From Chrysopilus asiliformis (taxonomy: Eukaryota; Arthropoda; Insecta; Diptera; Rhagionidae): a DNA stretch of 64,000 nt. Numbering within the stretch: the stretch's first letter is position 1; the number at the start of each line of letters is the position of its first letter. Location of the stretch: assembly GCA_964034945.1 (NCBI GenBank), contig OZ035960.1:48277002-48341001 (forward strand). The letters are read 5' to 3'. The translations under genes and the position numbers were made by a program. Under the pieces are notes generated by a model, which searched no databases, was not told the DNA's origin, and saw only the letters and a list, made by a program, of their open reading frames with translations. Below are positions 25,001-33,262 of this stretch, in pieces.

Positions 25001-25276
25001 ATTTGTTTCATTGTTCCATTCGAATTTGCTTCCATATTAAACTCGTTATTTTCCAGATTATTGTACTGTACTGAAAATTATTGCATTTTACATACCTCAC
25101 GACGTTTCAAATTCGTCTCGCCGTCCAAGTCGCATGTGTCAATATAGCAGACGCCATGTGGGTCACTCGATCTCAGCAGAAGTATGTCAGCTGGTACTGT
25201 TTCATTGTTGGACAAATGGATCAAATCTCCGACCCGGACATCTTGCCAGAGAACCTTCTTGTAGCGCTCCGACTCA
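7009..25276 (-). CDS. ATP10: Class V (ATP10-type) phospholipid-flippase P4-ATPase, 17 exons, N-terminus missing
   Basis: P4-ATPase that moves lipids from the outer to the inner membrane leaflet, in the family with a CDC50/TMEM30 partner. Exons 5' to 3': 25096-25276, 24461-24640, 16867-16991, 16638-16797, 14714-14863, 13823-14649, 12161-12489, 11822-12097, 11660-11756, 11426-11590, 9024-9192, 8792-8962, 8539-8724, 8266-8466, 7985-8172, 7715-7855, 7009-7057 (TGA at 7009-7011). All sites are GT-AG and all phases join, giving 1,197 residues. Motifs: actuator [10 protein letters not shown] near 50, PLSLYVTIE in the fourth membrane segment, catalytic DKTGTLT with D272, KGAD in the nucleotide domain, LTGDK near 750, [11 protein letters not shown] near 880, then the six C-terminal membrane segments. 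The 827-nt exon carries a long Ser/Thr/Pro-rich insert between the P and N domains. ICNTVVV and [17 protein letters not shown] words place it in class V. The first ~130-150 residues were not found. The paralogue is not assignable. Confidence 0.95.
7347..7501. mobile_element. Foldback MITE, CTG duplication, copy 1
   Basis: 155-bp near-palindrome with termini GAGTGGTATTCCGTAACTTG and its complement, flanked by CTG (7344-7346, 7502-7504). It sits in the last intron of the flippase gene. The CWG-type 3-bp duplication fits PIF/Harbinger. A second copy is at 15804-15974. Confidence 0.85.
9230..9600 (-). repeat. Dispersed repeat family R2 (copy)
   Basis: The segment matches, inverted, the stretch around 46785-47290: a shared 'ttccggaa.taaatat.gcaga.gaaag' core, then AAACCGTTA and 'cgagaac.gtta' words. 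Other pieces are at 38940-39095 and 63085-63465. Family type is unknown; no coding frame survives. This copy lies next to flippase exon 9024-9192. Confidence 0.55.
9670..10080. repeat. Dispersed repeat family R1 (copy), with GACA microsatellite
   Basis: Colinear with 49983-50034 plus 53300-53600: 'agcagacctt.cgttg', 'tttagaatgcc', 'ttatcctt.caggaccttccg', 'aacctgctcctggcaacgcag', 'atcggtccagtagtttttgag'. It ends in (GACA)n and a 'catttttatatat' tail, reminiscent of LINE-type 3' ends. The mariner is inserted exactly at the TATATA tail. Confidence 0.65.
10082..11369 (-). mobile_element. Intact mariner element
   Basis: 1,288 bp, the usual mariner size, with nearly perfect ~32-bp inverted termini beginning TTGGGTTGTTCGATAATTCA and a TA target duplication on each side (10080-10081, 11370-11371). 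It contains one uninterrupted transposase frame. Inserted in a flippase intron in the same orientation as the gene and at the end of an older repeat. Very similar ends and an open frame suggest recent insertion. Confidence 0.93.
10156..11184 (-). CDS. Mariner transposase (DD34D)
   Basis: 342 residues, normal for the family, with the start ATG about 185 bp inside the right terminus. The N-terminal half has two helix-turn-helix regions (roughly 5-50 and 70-110), with [17 protein letters not shown] in the second and the WVPHEL linker near 116-121. The catalytic triad is D153 (ITGDEKW), D245 (HHDNARPH) and D280 ([13 protein letters not shown]), with exactly 34 residues between the last two. It cuts and pastes at TA, acting in the nucleus. 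No stops, frameshifts or missing catalytic residues are visible, so it may be active. Confidence 0.95.
   Translation of the reverse strand: MDNQREHYRHILLFYFRKGKNAVQARKKLCAVYGEDCLTERQCQRWFARFRSGNFNVQDAPHTGRPTTTDDDKIKTLIETNRRMTTREIAEKLDISNSTVYLHLQQLGYVSKLDVWVPHELKEIHLTKRINICDSLLNRNQNDPFLKRIITGDEKWIVYDNVVRKRSWTKQDEPPQSTSKANIHQKKIMLSVWWDYKGVVYFELLPRNRTIDSNVYCRQLSKLNEEIKKKRPELANRKGVMFHHDNARPHTSLITRQKLIELNWELMPHPPYSPDLAPSDYHLFRSLQNHLNGKTFDSDQAVKNELDQFFASKNQGFFERGIFQLAERWQKVIQQNGQYIID
12098..12160 (-). other. 63-nt in-frame, stop-free intron of the flippase gene
   Basis: The intron runs GTTGTT...TTTTAG, is 63 nt long, is divisible by three and has no stop in the reading frame. If retained it would add 21 mostly hydrophobic residues inside the nucleotide-binding domain. 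The related proteins lack such an insert, so I treat it as an intron. Confidence 0.75.
12670..12834. mobile_element. MITE, Tc1/mariner-like (TA duplication)
   Basis: 165-bp element with termini ACCCGGCCTTTACACGCG / CGCGTGTAAGGGCCGGGT, flanked by TA (12668-12669, 12835-12836). It lies in a flippase intron. Confidence 0.7.
13400..13505. mobile_element. Foldback MITE with 5-bp duplication, copy 1
   Basis: 106-bp near-palindrome with arms GGCCCTTTTCCAGGATCCGA... and its complement, flanked by TATTA on both sides (13395-13399, 13506-13510). A sister copy at 53620-53746 has TTATA on both sides. The 5-bp A/T-only duplication is unusual. Confidence 0.8.
13511..13740 (-). repeat. tRNA-derived SINE, 5'-truncated copy
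   Basis: The reverse complement matches the body of 17815-18150 ('gatagttgccgcttggtgtta', 'cggcctctgct', 'gggttg', 'attcatcc', 'gcgaagcag', 'cgccgaggatgat'). The tRNA-like head is missing. It is adjacent to the foldback MITE at 13400-13505. Confidence 0.65.
15357..15535. mobile_element. Small MITE candidate
   Basis: 179 bp bounded by AAAATAATCCCCCA and its perfect complement TGGGGGATTATTTT. No clear target duplication is seen. GC-richer than its surroundings. It lies in a flippase intron. Confidence 0.5.
15690..16140. repeat. ~123-bp repeat units split by a MITE
   Basis: Units of the 'gtaaggataac.gaaggtcctgtaaggataac' type, the same family as 18825-19190. The array is interrupted by the MITE at 15804-15974; removing it restores the unit's 'gctgaatc.gattctggcattaagaa' phrase. 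Confidence 0.65.
15804..15974. mobile_element. Foldback MITE, CTG duplication, copy 2
   Basis: 171-bp sister of 7347-7501 with termini TAGTGGTATTCCGTAACTTG and its complement. CTG flanks both sides (15801-15803, 15975-15977). The interrupted tandem repeat provides an internal empty-site comparison that supports both boundaries and the 3-bp duplication. Confidence 0.87.
16250..16445. repeat. AT-rich foldback repeat
   Basis: Arms 'gcgctctgtatcagaaataaaagcga' and 'tcgcttttatttctaatatacagcgc' are inverted, within poly(A)/poly(T) shoulders ending AAAAGCTTTTATTT. Related copies are at 19255-19420 and 56640-56830. Probably a MITE family, with boundaries hidden in A/T runs. Confidence 0.6.
17815..18150 (+). 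repeat. tRNA-derived SINE
   Basis: The head contains a Pol III B-box-like GGTTCAATTCC at about 17872-17882, with an A-box-like region upstream ('gagtccaagtg' zone). A ~230-bp body follows that recurs, inverted, at 13511-13740. It has no coding capacity. It lies in the 7.5-kb flippase intron. Confidence 0.6.
18825..19190. repeat. Tandem repeat, about three ~123-bp units
   Basis: The phrase 'ggataac.gaaggt.ctgt.aggataacgt.attatccttttcc...gagaaaaatctcat' repeats three times at roughly 123-bp spacing, ending near 19180. Part of the family also seen at 15.7-16.1, 9.8 and 53.3 kb. Confidence 0.7.
19255..19420. repeat. AT-rich foldback repeat, copy 2
   Basis: Contains 'tatcagaaataaaagcaatataaatgcataaaaaataaaataaatctcgcttttatttctgat', the same family as 16250-16445. 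Confidence 0.5.
19440..19970 (-). repeat. Left arm of a diverged inverted pair
   Basis: Two separate blocks match 23250-24010 in inverted order: the 'ggccacacaatagccaca...gccgccatttta...ctctaacgatggagtcaac' block and the 'gcggcgcact.tggggccaaagtgc.attcggcggccaaaaata' block. Minus-strand frame 19410-19739 shares [13 protein letters not shown] and NVFY words with plus frame 23737-23955, which suggests remains of one protein. Family not recognised. Confidence 0.5.
20150..21410. repeat. Short inverted words framing repeat-rich DNA
   Basis: 'cgcacatggtcccgtagactgtagtatctca' at about 20157-20187 recurs inverted at 21374-21404. Between them are R2-like words (CTCGAGAACGG, CGTTA) and a TGAC/GACA-type microsatellite near 21080-21110. 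No gene is recognised. Confidence 0.45.
21630..21930 (-). pseudogene. C-terminal relic of a transposon-like protein
   Basis: One minus-strand frame reads [20 protein letters not shown] followed by an acidic DDEEDQE tail, ending [10 protein letters not shown] and a stop near 21637. Upstream, another frame gives [17 protein letters not shown]. The style resembles the end of insect transposon proteins, but the piece is broken by stops and frame changes. Family not assigned. Confidence 0.4.
22055..22575 (-). mobile_element. Helitron-like repeat, copy A
   Basis: On the minus strand it begins TCCTATAATATAATACGAG after an A and ends with hairpin CCGAGCATGGCTCGG, then CTTCCTGG before T. It matches 61956-62708, with one ~122-bp inner unit where that copy has three. 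The TC start, 3' hairpin and CTRR end resemble Helitrons, but both copies share TACT after CTGG, so the true end may lie further out. Confidence 0.45.
23250..24010 (+). repeat. Right arm of the inverted pair, with nested MITE
   Basis: Partner of 19440-19970. It includes the frame 23737-23955, with the shared VDSIVRGL and MAAFS words. The match is interrupted by the TTAA-flanked MITE at 23507-23712 and by unmatched DNA. Arms are far apart and diverged, so they may be two independent insertions rather than ends of one element. Confidence 0.45.
23507..23712. mobile_element. MITE, piggyBac-like (TTAA)
   Basis: 206 bp between TTAA sites (23503-23506, 23713-23716), with loosely inverted ends CACTTTGGC / GAACGTG. 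The neighbouring arm near 19886 also has TTAACACGTTCAC, so a related TTAA element has used this repeat before. Confidence 0.55.
24011..24460. other. Flippase intron, AT-rich
   Basis: Nothing recognised. It continues the 7.5-kb intron that lies between flippase exons 24461-24640 and 16867-16991. Confidence 0.6.
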
Positions 25277-25958
25277 CTGCAAAAATAAAACCATAAAAAT
25301 TTCGTTATTATCTTAATAGCATTTCACTTTACGAGGATGACAATAAAAAAAATTATCCAAAGTAATAAAAATCAATAAAAGGGACATGCTGTCGTCTGGC
25401 TAATATTTCTTAGGGTTCGAAGCCCTACAAATTTCGATGGAGGAAGAATAATAAAAGTTCGCTGACTAATTTTAGCTTTTACAAGTTTCTTAGAATCTTA
25501 ATTGCAAGTTTCAGTACAGCAACAGGAATGAAATAACGAATTTCCTTATCTATTTTATTACTTTTACGGGCTTCTGAATTTTTTTTTTACAGTAAAACTC
25601 TTGAAATAGTGATGGTCTTAATATAATGTTTGTTAAATAAGATTTTGAAGAAAAAAAATGCTTTTTTTATATAAAAGAAGTTATCTTTAATGTACTATCT
25701 TAGGTGCGGTTTGCATGTAATATTTGATTGCGTTAATATGATTTTGTGACACAAAATTCAAGTTGCATCTGAAATTTATTGCTTAGAGATGCCGGAAGCG
25801 GAATTTTTCCATACAAAAATACCGGAAGAAATTCAAATTTTGACAACTTTTGCTAAGTGAATTTATTTTGTGATAGATGAATAAAATATGTTAAATAAAA
25901 TCTGAATATTATACGTGAAAAAATTCAAGAAAAAATTGAAAGTGTAAATAGAGCCTTA

Positions 25959-26332
25959 AGGTGCCGCTCCACATGAGAGTAAATACGCGAGTAACTCTCA
26001 AAAACTCTCGAGAGTTACTCACAGGAGATTGTCCATTTGAGAGTTGATTTCGGGGACTTTTCTATCGCTACTAGTGAAATCGAGCTTTTAGCTTCTAGCG
26101 TTCTCGAGAGTTACTAGCGAAATTCAAACACTGTTCGTATCTGGCGAGCTACTCTCCGAGAGTTCAGTGGAGGCCTGTCGACTAGAGAGTAGAATCACTT
26201 TTGACAGCTCGCAGAAACTAGCTCGCGAGTTTTTGCGAGTTTCTGCGAGCGACTCTCAGAGACGTGTCCATTTGCGAGTAGCTGCTATCGAGAGGTTCTC
26301 GCCGGCATTTACTCTCATGTGGAGCGGCACCT
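25959..26332. mobile_element. MITE, PIF/Harbinger-like (TTA)
   Basis: 374 bp with termini AGGTGCCGCTCCACATGAGA and its complement, flanked by TTA (25956-25958, 26333-26335). The interior is packed with CTCGAGAGTT-like words in both orientations (GAGAGT, ACTCTC, CTCGCGAG). Much GC-richer than its surroundings. Confidence 0.8.
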
Positions 26333-27890
26333 TTAGATTCCCGGATAAAAAAAAAAACTAAAAAAAAAAAACGTTTAAAAATTTATTTTTCTTCGTGCAA
26401 ATCATACTCTGTTCCAGTCATTGCCAACTTTATTTTTCTCACGAACCACATCTTAATGAGTTTAACTTCTTTAAGAAAAATGCGCCTCAGGCGAAAATTT
26501 TTATCGTTCAAAATGAAATATATGTTTTTAGTAGATCCGTTACTGTTTTAATTTCATAAAATAATGGATTTTTTAAACATTTTTCGTTACGCACTTCTCG
26601 ACACCCCCTCCCTCTCGCAAAAAAATGTTTTGTCGACCGCCTAGTGGATCGTTACCTACCATTCTTTCTAGCCTATGCCATACTGTAACAAAAAAAGGGT
26701 GCTCGAGGTAACTCGAGCATGCCCATTTTTACGTTGAGTGCATTTGTTGAAGAGTCATAGTCAAAAAAGTTAACTTTCATTCTATTTTAGAATTCACGCT
26801 AACTAAGAAACATGGGAAATGCAGGACAAGGCGATTTTTGGAATATGTTCAGCCACAAAGATCGATCTCTTAAAAAGATTTTAAATTTTCAGTAAATTTT
26901 TCCTGGACATTTAAAAACGATTTATACGATATTTGAAGTTTTGGGGTAAACCGGTTTCACTGTTGACGTAGAAAATAAAATCTGTTCAATTAAATGTTTC
27001 TCTCATATTGTTGATAAAAATCTCGTGCTAAGCATAATGTTGGCACGTTAAACATAAACAATTTTCCACATGAAACGTCTACGATTCGGGGGAAAGGTCT
27101 TTAGCCTGGCTTAATATTTAATTGTTGCGGTACACACGTCCATAACCGACATTTTATTATGCAGAACATCGGAAATAGGGTTTTTTGGGTCAAAACTCTA
27201 CATTTGGCATCAATGAAATTTGGGTCGAAAAAATTTTCATCGTCATCGCGTTGCCGTTGTTGTTGCTTTTGGTCTTTGGCGATTGTCGTGCGTGTTTATG
27301 CAAAAATCTCATTCTTTCGCTTTGATCCGCTTCGGATTTGGCGGTGAACAAACTTTCACACTCGTTCGCAGCCCACATAAATAAGTGACTCGCCTCCAAC
27401 GTTACCTGGTGGCCTATGGTTGGTCACTTACATTCGAATGGGGGTCGAAAGGGGTTTTTAATTGGCAACGACCGCTGATCACATCGAATAATTCAAGACA
27501 ATTTGACCATCTTTGGGGCGCCGCTGATTGACATGAATTAAGCGGTCGCCCATTACCATTTGAAGCATGTAAATGAACGAATTAACGGATCCGTGTGGCA
27601 TAATGCTAATATTTATAAATACCGAAAATGGATAAAATAATTTGACCGATATATTAGGCCAAGTGTTGGCGTTTTGAATATTTTTTCCCCCATTTTAAAC
27701 TAAAAATCGAAAGTAGTAAAGTTTATAAAATGAACTCGAGGAATTGCTCTGATACCCTCAGATCCACTTAAGATCAACTCGCCTGGTGACATAAATTTGT
27801 CAAAAACCCGCTACAGACACGTCATTAGAATGAACACTTAAAACGCAACTGTTTTTACCAGCGAAATTTTTGATAACATAAAGTACTTCC
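26333..27890. other. Unique-looking DNA, with moderately GC block 27040-27600
   Basis: No coding exon is recognised. A hairpin TGCTCGAGGTAACTCGAGCA lies at 26699-26718. The block 27040-27600 has higher GC and non-repetitive text unlike the surrounding repeats, so it may be a conserved regulatory stretch. This is inference only. Confidence 0.35.
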
Positions 27891-27894
27891 TTAA

Positions 27895-28148
27895 CACGTT
27901 GACTGGAAGTGAAAAAGTCGGGTCCCAGAGGCCAGTAGATTTTTTTTATGTCAGTAGATTTTTTTTATGCCAAGTAATCATTTGTTGGACTCACAAAACT
28001 CATAGGCCAAACATCAAAAAAGAGTTTCCCGCAGGTCGCCTATATTTTTTTCCATAAGTTTCACACAGTTTTTTGCTTCCAATGCTTTATACTAAAAAAA
28101 AGTGACGTTAATGTGAGACCACCTCGGTCTCACACGGCAGTCAACCTG
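27895..28148. mobile_element. MITE, piggyBac-like (TTAA)
   Basis: 254 bp with ends CACGTTGACTG / CAGTCAACCTG between TTAA sites (27891-27894, 28149-28152). It contains a direct repeat 'cagtagattttttttatg'. Confidence 0.7.
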
Positions 28149-28494
28149 TTAATTTTGTCGTTGCAGCGTCCGTTCTACGTCCTCTTGTATTACACAAAAA
28201 AAGTTAAACCAGATTGGTGCACAAAATATTTCACTATATTTTTCCCCAAATTATGATTTTCTTAAGTGTCTGCATGCGATATTTCTAAAAAAAAATAAGA
28301 CAAAAAAAATAATATTAGGATTTTTAGAAAACAATTAGTATAAAAATGAAAAACACGGTAGCGCAATCGGGGGTGCAAGACAACATAATGCAAAGGTTCC
28401 CCAAAGAAGGTCTTATTGTTTGTAAAAAAAAAAATATTTTTTGATTTTCAACCCTAGAATTAGAATTCACTCTATTCTGCTATAGTTTCAATCT

Positions 28495-28813
28495 GGCCTT
28501 CAAGATGAGGCTGGTGTAAAATCCACAATGCAAGGGCTGCGGAGAAGAGCAGGAAACGGTGGAACATTTCTTGTGTCACTGCCCAGCCTTAACCCGTACT
28601 CGCGTCAAATGCTTCGGCCATCCCATGAGGCAGGAACTCAGGGCTGGGAGCCAATTCGGAAATATATAGCACTGTCGGGATGGCTAAACAACCGTACTTG
28701 AGCTCAATCTGCTCCAGCGAGGGACATCGGAGGTGTACAATGGGCCCAACTTGAGGCATACGTGCGTGGGGTTCCCTTGTGAGCCCCCCTCCTATCAAAC
28801 CAACCAACCAACC
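28495..28813 (+). mobile_element. 5'-truncated non-LTR retrotransposon (LINE) tail
   Basis: 319-bp insertion flanked by a perfect 13-bp direct repeat ATAGTTTCAATCT (28482-28494, 28814-28826). The start encodes the end of an ORF2 with a C-terminal zinc knuckle CKGCGEEQETVEHFLCHC, as in R1/LOA-like elements; the frame then stops near 28670. The 3' end is GC-rich, followed by (AACC)n. Typical target-primed, dead-on-arrival copy. A ~45-bp piece of the same 3' end sits at 54610-54655. Confidence 0.85.
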
Positions 28814-28875
28814 ATAGTTTCAATCTTTAGGGCCTAGAATTACTTGACGCCGTACTGCGAAGGGGAAAGGGCGGG

Positions 28876-28890
28876 GGGGGGGGGGGGGGG
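28876..28890. repeat. Poly(G) tract and adjacent minisatellite (to 29135)
   Basis: A long G homopolymer is seen here. At about 29065-29135 a ~27-bp unit containing GACGAGGGGCAAAATGTCTA repeats nearly three times. Copy numbers in such tracts are prone to assembly error. Confidence 0.7.
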
Positions 28891-29135
28891 TGCTAAAGTT
28901 TGACTACTCCCAAAGTCGGTACGATAAAATTAGGAAATAACGGTCTTGAAATTTTCGATCTCTTAAAAAATGTGGTCGAATTTTCGGCCGTAGCAAGAAG
29001 TTCAAAAAAGGGGGTCGAGGGTTTGACTTCTAAGAAGCCCTATAGAAAAATCTGTTGCAAAATGTGGCGAGGGGCAACATGTCTAGTTGTGACGAGGGGC
29101 AAAATGTCTAGTTGTGACGAGGGGCAAAATGTCTA

Positions 29136-31860
29136 CAAGCAACTGCTACTCACTAAGCTGCACAAATTTTTTAAGCTTGAATTCAGCCAATGAATTTCAA
29201 ACCAAATAATTTATATAGCTTCAAGTTGCAAATAATTTCGGAAATTATTAGAAGCTTCCAAAAAGGGCCAACATTCATAAAACGACAGCACTTGTAAATT
29301 AATATTCATGAAGCTCCCCCCATAAAATGGAATGCGATCTTTTGCTCATGAATAATTCTAAAGTGTAGAATGGAAATGAGGCTTTCTTCACTAACTTCGC
29401 CCAGTTAGTTGCTCCAATTGAACGTAGGTTGACGAACAAATAAAATAACGCAACAGAAAACCGGCGACTTTGTGCGTTGGTCCGTCACGTCCATGTGGCA
29501 TTTAATTAATTCAAAATCTGATTAAACATTTACAGGGGTGAGTGTACGCCGAACGCTTCAACACTCATAAAATGTGTACAAATCAACAAAACATTAAATG
29601 ATACGTAACAATTTAGGGGTAGTTTAACTGTTGAGCTGTTTCACCCTGGGGTTGTTGTTTGTGTAGCTGGCTATCAGGTGAGTGAACAGACCCAGTTGAA
29701 TTGAAGGGAAATCGGATTTTCTATTGATGAAAATTAATACAGGATTAAATTTTCCAGATGAGGGAAAGCTCGTACTTCGAAAATTGGAAAATTTTAATTG
29801 AAAATGTCACAAAACTTGATTGCAAGTTGGGAAAATGAAAATTTATGCAGGGTGGGGAGAATAATTTGTCATTGTTGACATTTTTCACACCACCTTTCAG
29901 TTCAATTAAATGTCAACCAGAGTTAAATCAATGTTTTTACCACCTGTTACGCTACTCTGGCTCTTGATTACGTCGGTTTCGAGCACGGTGGTTAATCATA
30001 ATAACCGTGACCATCATAACATAATTCGCAGTATCGGACATATTTCGGTATATCATCAGTTCAGCTATTTATTCATGTAGTCATAGATTATGCTTAATAA
30101 AAATATTTGGAAGGCGGCCAAGGGGTGGGCAGGTTAAGTTCACTGGTCGGAATGGTGTTTATGATGTTAATTGGAAAAGTACAGACGGCTACTGACAAAT
30201 TTGTATGATAAAATTGATGGACGTACCTGGATATTTGATGAATTTAATGGCGAGCGAGGGGAAAGGTTTAGAGAACAGGCGCTTTACTTCCGTGATATAA
30301 TCAGATATATTACGGAGATATGGGGCATTTAGCACATTCGTAATCATAACAAGTTAATTTATAGATTCATTACTTAACATTTTACAGGGTTTATTGCTAT
30401 AATTGTATGGTATGATAATTTTATCGGCATACAATTTGACTGTGTTATTACTGGTAGATTTTTAGATTGAGCTATCGATCGTATTTGACAGTTTTCTATA
30501 TGTAAATATTTACTTTTTAAAAGTTTAACAATCGCATTACATTGGATGTAAAATCAATACACCCCTCTTCCCCCACAGCTATATTGGCTATAGCTCTGGA
30601 TACACTAAACAAATTTTTAAAATTGCGATAAACACTGCCCGAGAACTTTTGAAGTTTTGCCCACCCTGAACTAGAGCTAATTTTTTCAAACCACTTCCAG
30701 ATTCGGAGTCAGCCACATCAAATTATCAAATTATTCAAAAATGATTGTAATATCTTTGAAAAAAATAATTTTAATATCTTTGACAACACAAAAGTATTTT
30801 TTTCTGTTATTTATAGTACCTACCAAAAAATATTTCTGAGTAATGAAAATTTTGTTTCAATTTTGCTAGTACGACCAAAATATATCAAATTATGGCCGAA
30901 GTGTGATTTGCTTGAGCCAATCAAAATTTTTGCATGTGATAGTAGACCAAAATCAAATCGCCCTGTTTGCTGATTTTGTACATTGATATGAGGGAAAGGC
31001 ACTAAAATAGCTGATTAAATTTTAAAGTGTTATCAACAGCACTAAAATAAGTTTGGATTTGATTTCATGACTGTTTTTTTTTCATTCACAATTTAGTCGA
31101 AACCATGAGTTGACTAAAATTGTTTAATATGCATGATTCAGGCATAATAAATGCACTAATTAAAAAAAACATGAGCCCTATTAGTAGTCATAAAGATAAA
31201 CTCAAATGCAAGATATTGCAAAATATTAAACACCAGCCTATTAATAAACAAATTTAATCCGGAGTTTAGTTAAACAACAAAACTATTATGCTTTCTGCTC
31301 AAACCTGGTATGAAATTGAAGAATGGTACGCATTAAATCTGTGGTCACAAGGAAAAATTGCTTAAGTCGAAAAAGCGTGTTTTGAGTAATTTGGGTTTAA
31401 ATTTTTGATTACTTTCTGGAAAAAATTGGTTATTCTTTTAAACGAAAAATGTTTTCCAGTTTGAAGTAAACACATTAAAGACTACTTTAAACTCAAAAGA
31501 ATCTTAAAATCCAATTTGGTTAAAGTGTTATCATAAAAAAGGCGTTTCTTCCATATTATAAATAAGTTTTTCCAAAACCATAGTAAAGCAAAACTGACTT
31601 AGGTTATATGGTTTTTGCTCTGCCATTCCTCAGAGGGACACAGCATGAAAACCAAACTTTGACAGAATATAGAACTGGATATGGAGAATTCAAATATTCA
31701 CCAACCTTTAAAAGTACATAACTCGACTTAAGCGGTTTTTCCTTGTGACCACAGAAATGTACTTTTTATGAAACTTGATTGGTAAATAAGTGCAAATAAA
31801 ATCTCTTCGGATGCAAGAAAACCTATGGATTTGAAGGAATTTGCTTCAGTTAAGTTGAAG
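29136..31860. other. No gene recognised
   Basis: AT-rich unique-looking DNA. Bases about 30655-30790 resemble one arm of the MITE at 46025-46393 ('caaaccacttccagattcggagtca'). A block at 29290-29720 is GC-richer and non-repetitive. No ORF over 60 codons looks real. Confidence 0.5.
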
Positions 31861-32315
31861 GCAGTTAAATTATCTTCACTTCCACCCACAATAGGAGCCG
31901 CACAACACCATATTATCAGGTGTAAACTTGGCTTGGAAAAGACTTAGACCCTCAACAGTGGGGATGGACATTTAACAACAATTTCTTGCAGCCAGGTAGT
32001 ACATTCCTTCCACCAGCACCGGAAGAACTCCTGAATTCCGTTTTTTGCAACTGCACAAAAGGTTGTGGTTCCAATTGTGGATGCAGAAAAATAGGATTAC
32101 CGTGCTCCATCGTTTGTAGGTTTTGTCGGGGTCAATCATGTTTAAATCCTGCTTCTTGTGATATCACTGAATCCTTTGACAATTTAAACGATGTCGACGA
32201 TGAACTCGATCTTATTGGTACCTTAACATTAAATGCAAGTGAAGGTGATACCTATATGGAAGATGAAGGGCAACAAGAACAAGAAGAAGGAGAAGAAGAA
32301 GCAGAAGAAGAATAA
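31860..32315 (+). pseudogene. Transposon-type CXC-domain gene relic
   Basis: The intact last part (31986-32315, 109 codons) has a Tesmin/TSO1-like CXC motif, FCNCTKGCGSNCGCRK...GLPCS...CRFCRGQSC, followed by an acidic Glu/Gln tail ending EEAEEE. Just upstream the same frame reads TWLGKDLDPQQWGWTFNNNF after an in-frame TAA; LPPTIGAAQHH lies in another frame further up, so the gene is broken by at least one stop and one frameshift. CXC tails like this close proteins of repeat origin in several insects (recalled family knowledge). The host element is not identified. Confidence 0.65.
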
Positions 32316-32429
32316 ATGAATGAAGGTGGAAAGAATATGGATTAGGCCTACTGGGGAAACCATGTAAAAAACGCGCCTTGTATTCTACCTCAATGGTGGT
32401 CGGGAAACGAATGTACAGTTCACAGTGTC

Positions 32430-32820
32430 TGGACTTCTATCTCGAAAACTGTTGCCCCTACAAAAAAACCTTATTTAACCTTTTTTGTCGAGAATTTGCG
32501 GAGGATCAATTCATCTGAACACAAAAAATGCGGACAAGCCATACAAAGCGAGATATTTACGATTTATTTGACTTTTGACCTTGAATAATAGCAATTTATC
32601 TGTGCGACGCATAGTTTGACGACTTGTATCTCGAAAACTGTTTGTCCTACAAGAAAATTTTATTTAACCTTTTTTGTAGAGAATTTTATTGTGATTAATT
32701 CATCTGAACCTCAAAAAGACGTACAACCCGTACAAAGTGAGATAAACGCAAAAAACTGATTTTTTGGGCCTTTGACCTTGAATAACTCACGACGCCGGCA
32801 ATTTTGGAATGGACTTTTGG
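32430..32820. repeat. Two diverged ~190-bp direct repeats
   Basis: The phrase 'tatctcgaaaactgtt...cctac...ttatttaacc...caattcatctgaac...ttgaccttgaataa' occurs at 32438 and again at 32627. It directly follows the CXC relic and may be its 3' non-coding tail. Confidence 0.6.
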
Positions 32821-32914
32821 GACGTTGTTTGTTATGCCAAAATAAAGGTCTGTTCAAAAATCCAGTTAACTAGGATTTTTTAAGAGGTTAAATCCTAATT
32901 TTCCTGGATTATTA

Positions 32915-33262
32915 TGCGTTCACATCTATCAGTTGCAACTGACAGTTTTTTGTGAAAATTTTCCATTCATTTTGATTGCAGAGTTCAAAAAATACCGGTG
33001 GATAATAAAGAGAGAGCGTGTGTTTGCAATATTATTGCATTAAGTTCAAAAAATAATATTTGGTTCTATTCTAATGCGATACGACTGAAGCGACTGACGC
33101 GAACGTTTACTTACACCAATCAGTTGGGTATCAGGTTTGTTAGAAAAACTGATCTGCCTACGATTTTTTTCGTGGTTGCCCATGAGTCGTCTGATTTTAC
33201 GTTCACACCAATCAGTTTCCCATCAGTTTCCCAAAAACTCATGGAAAACTGATAGATGTGTA
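32915..33262. mobile_element. Possible MITE
   Basis: CACATCTATCAGTT near 32922 recurs inverted as AACTGATAGATGTG near 33247. CAGTT/AACTG words recur inside. No clear target duplication; boundaries uncertain. Confidence 0.3.
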
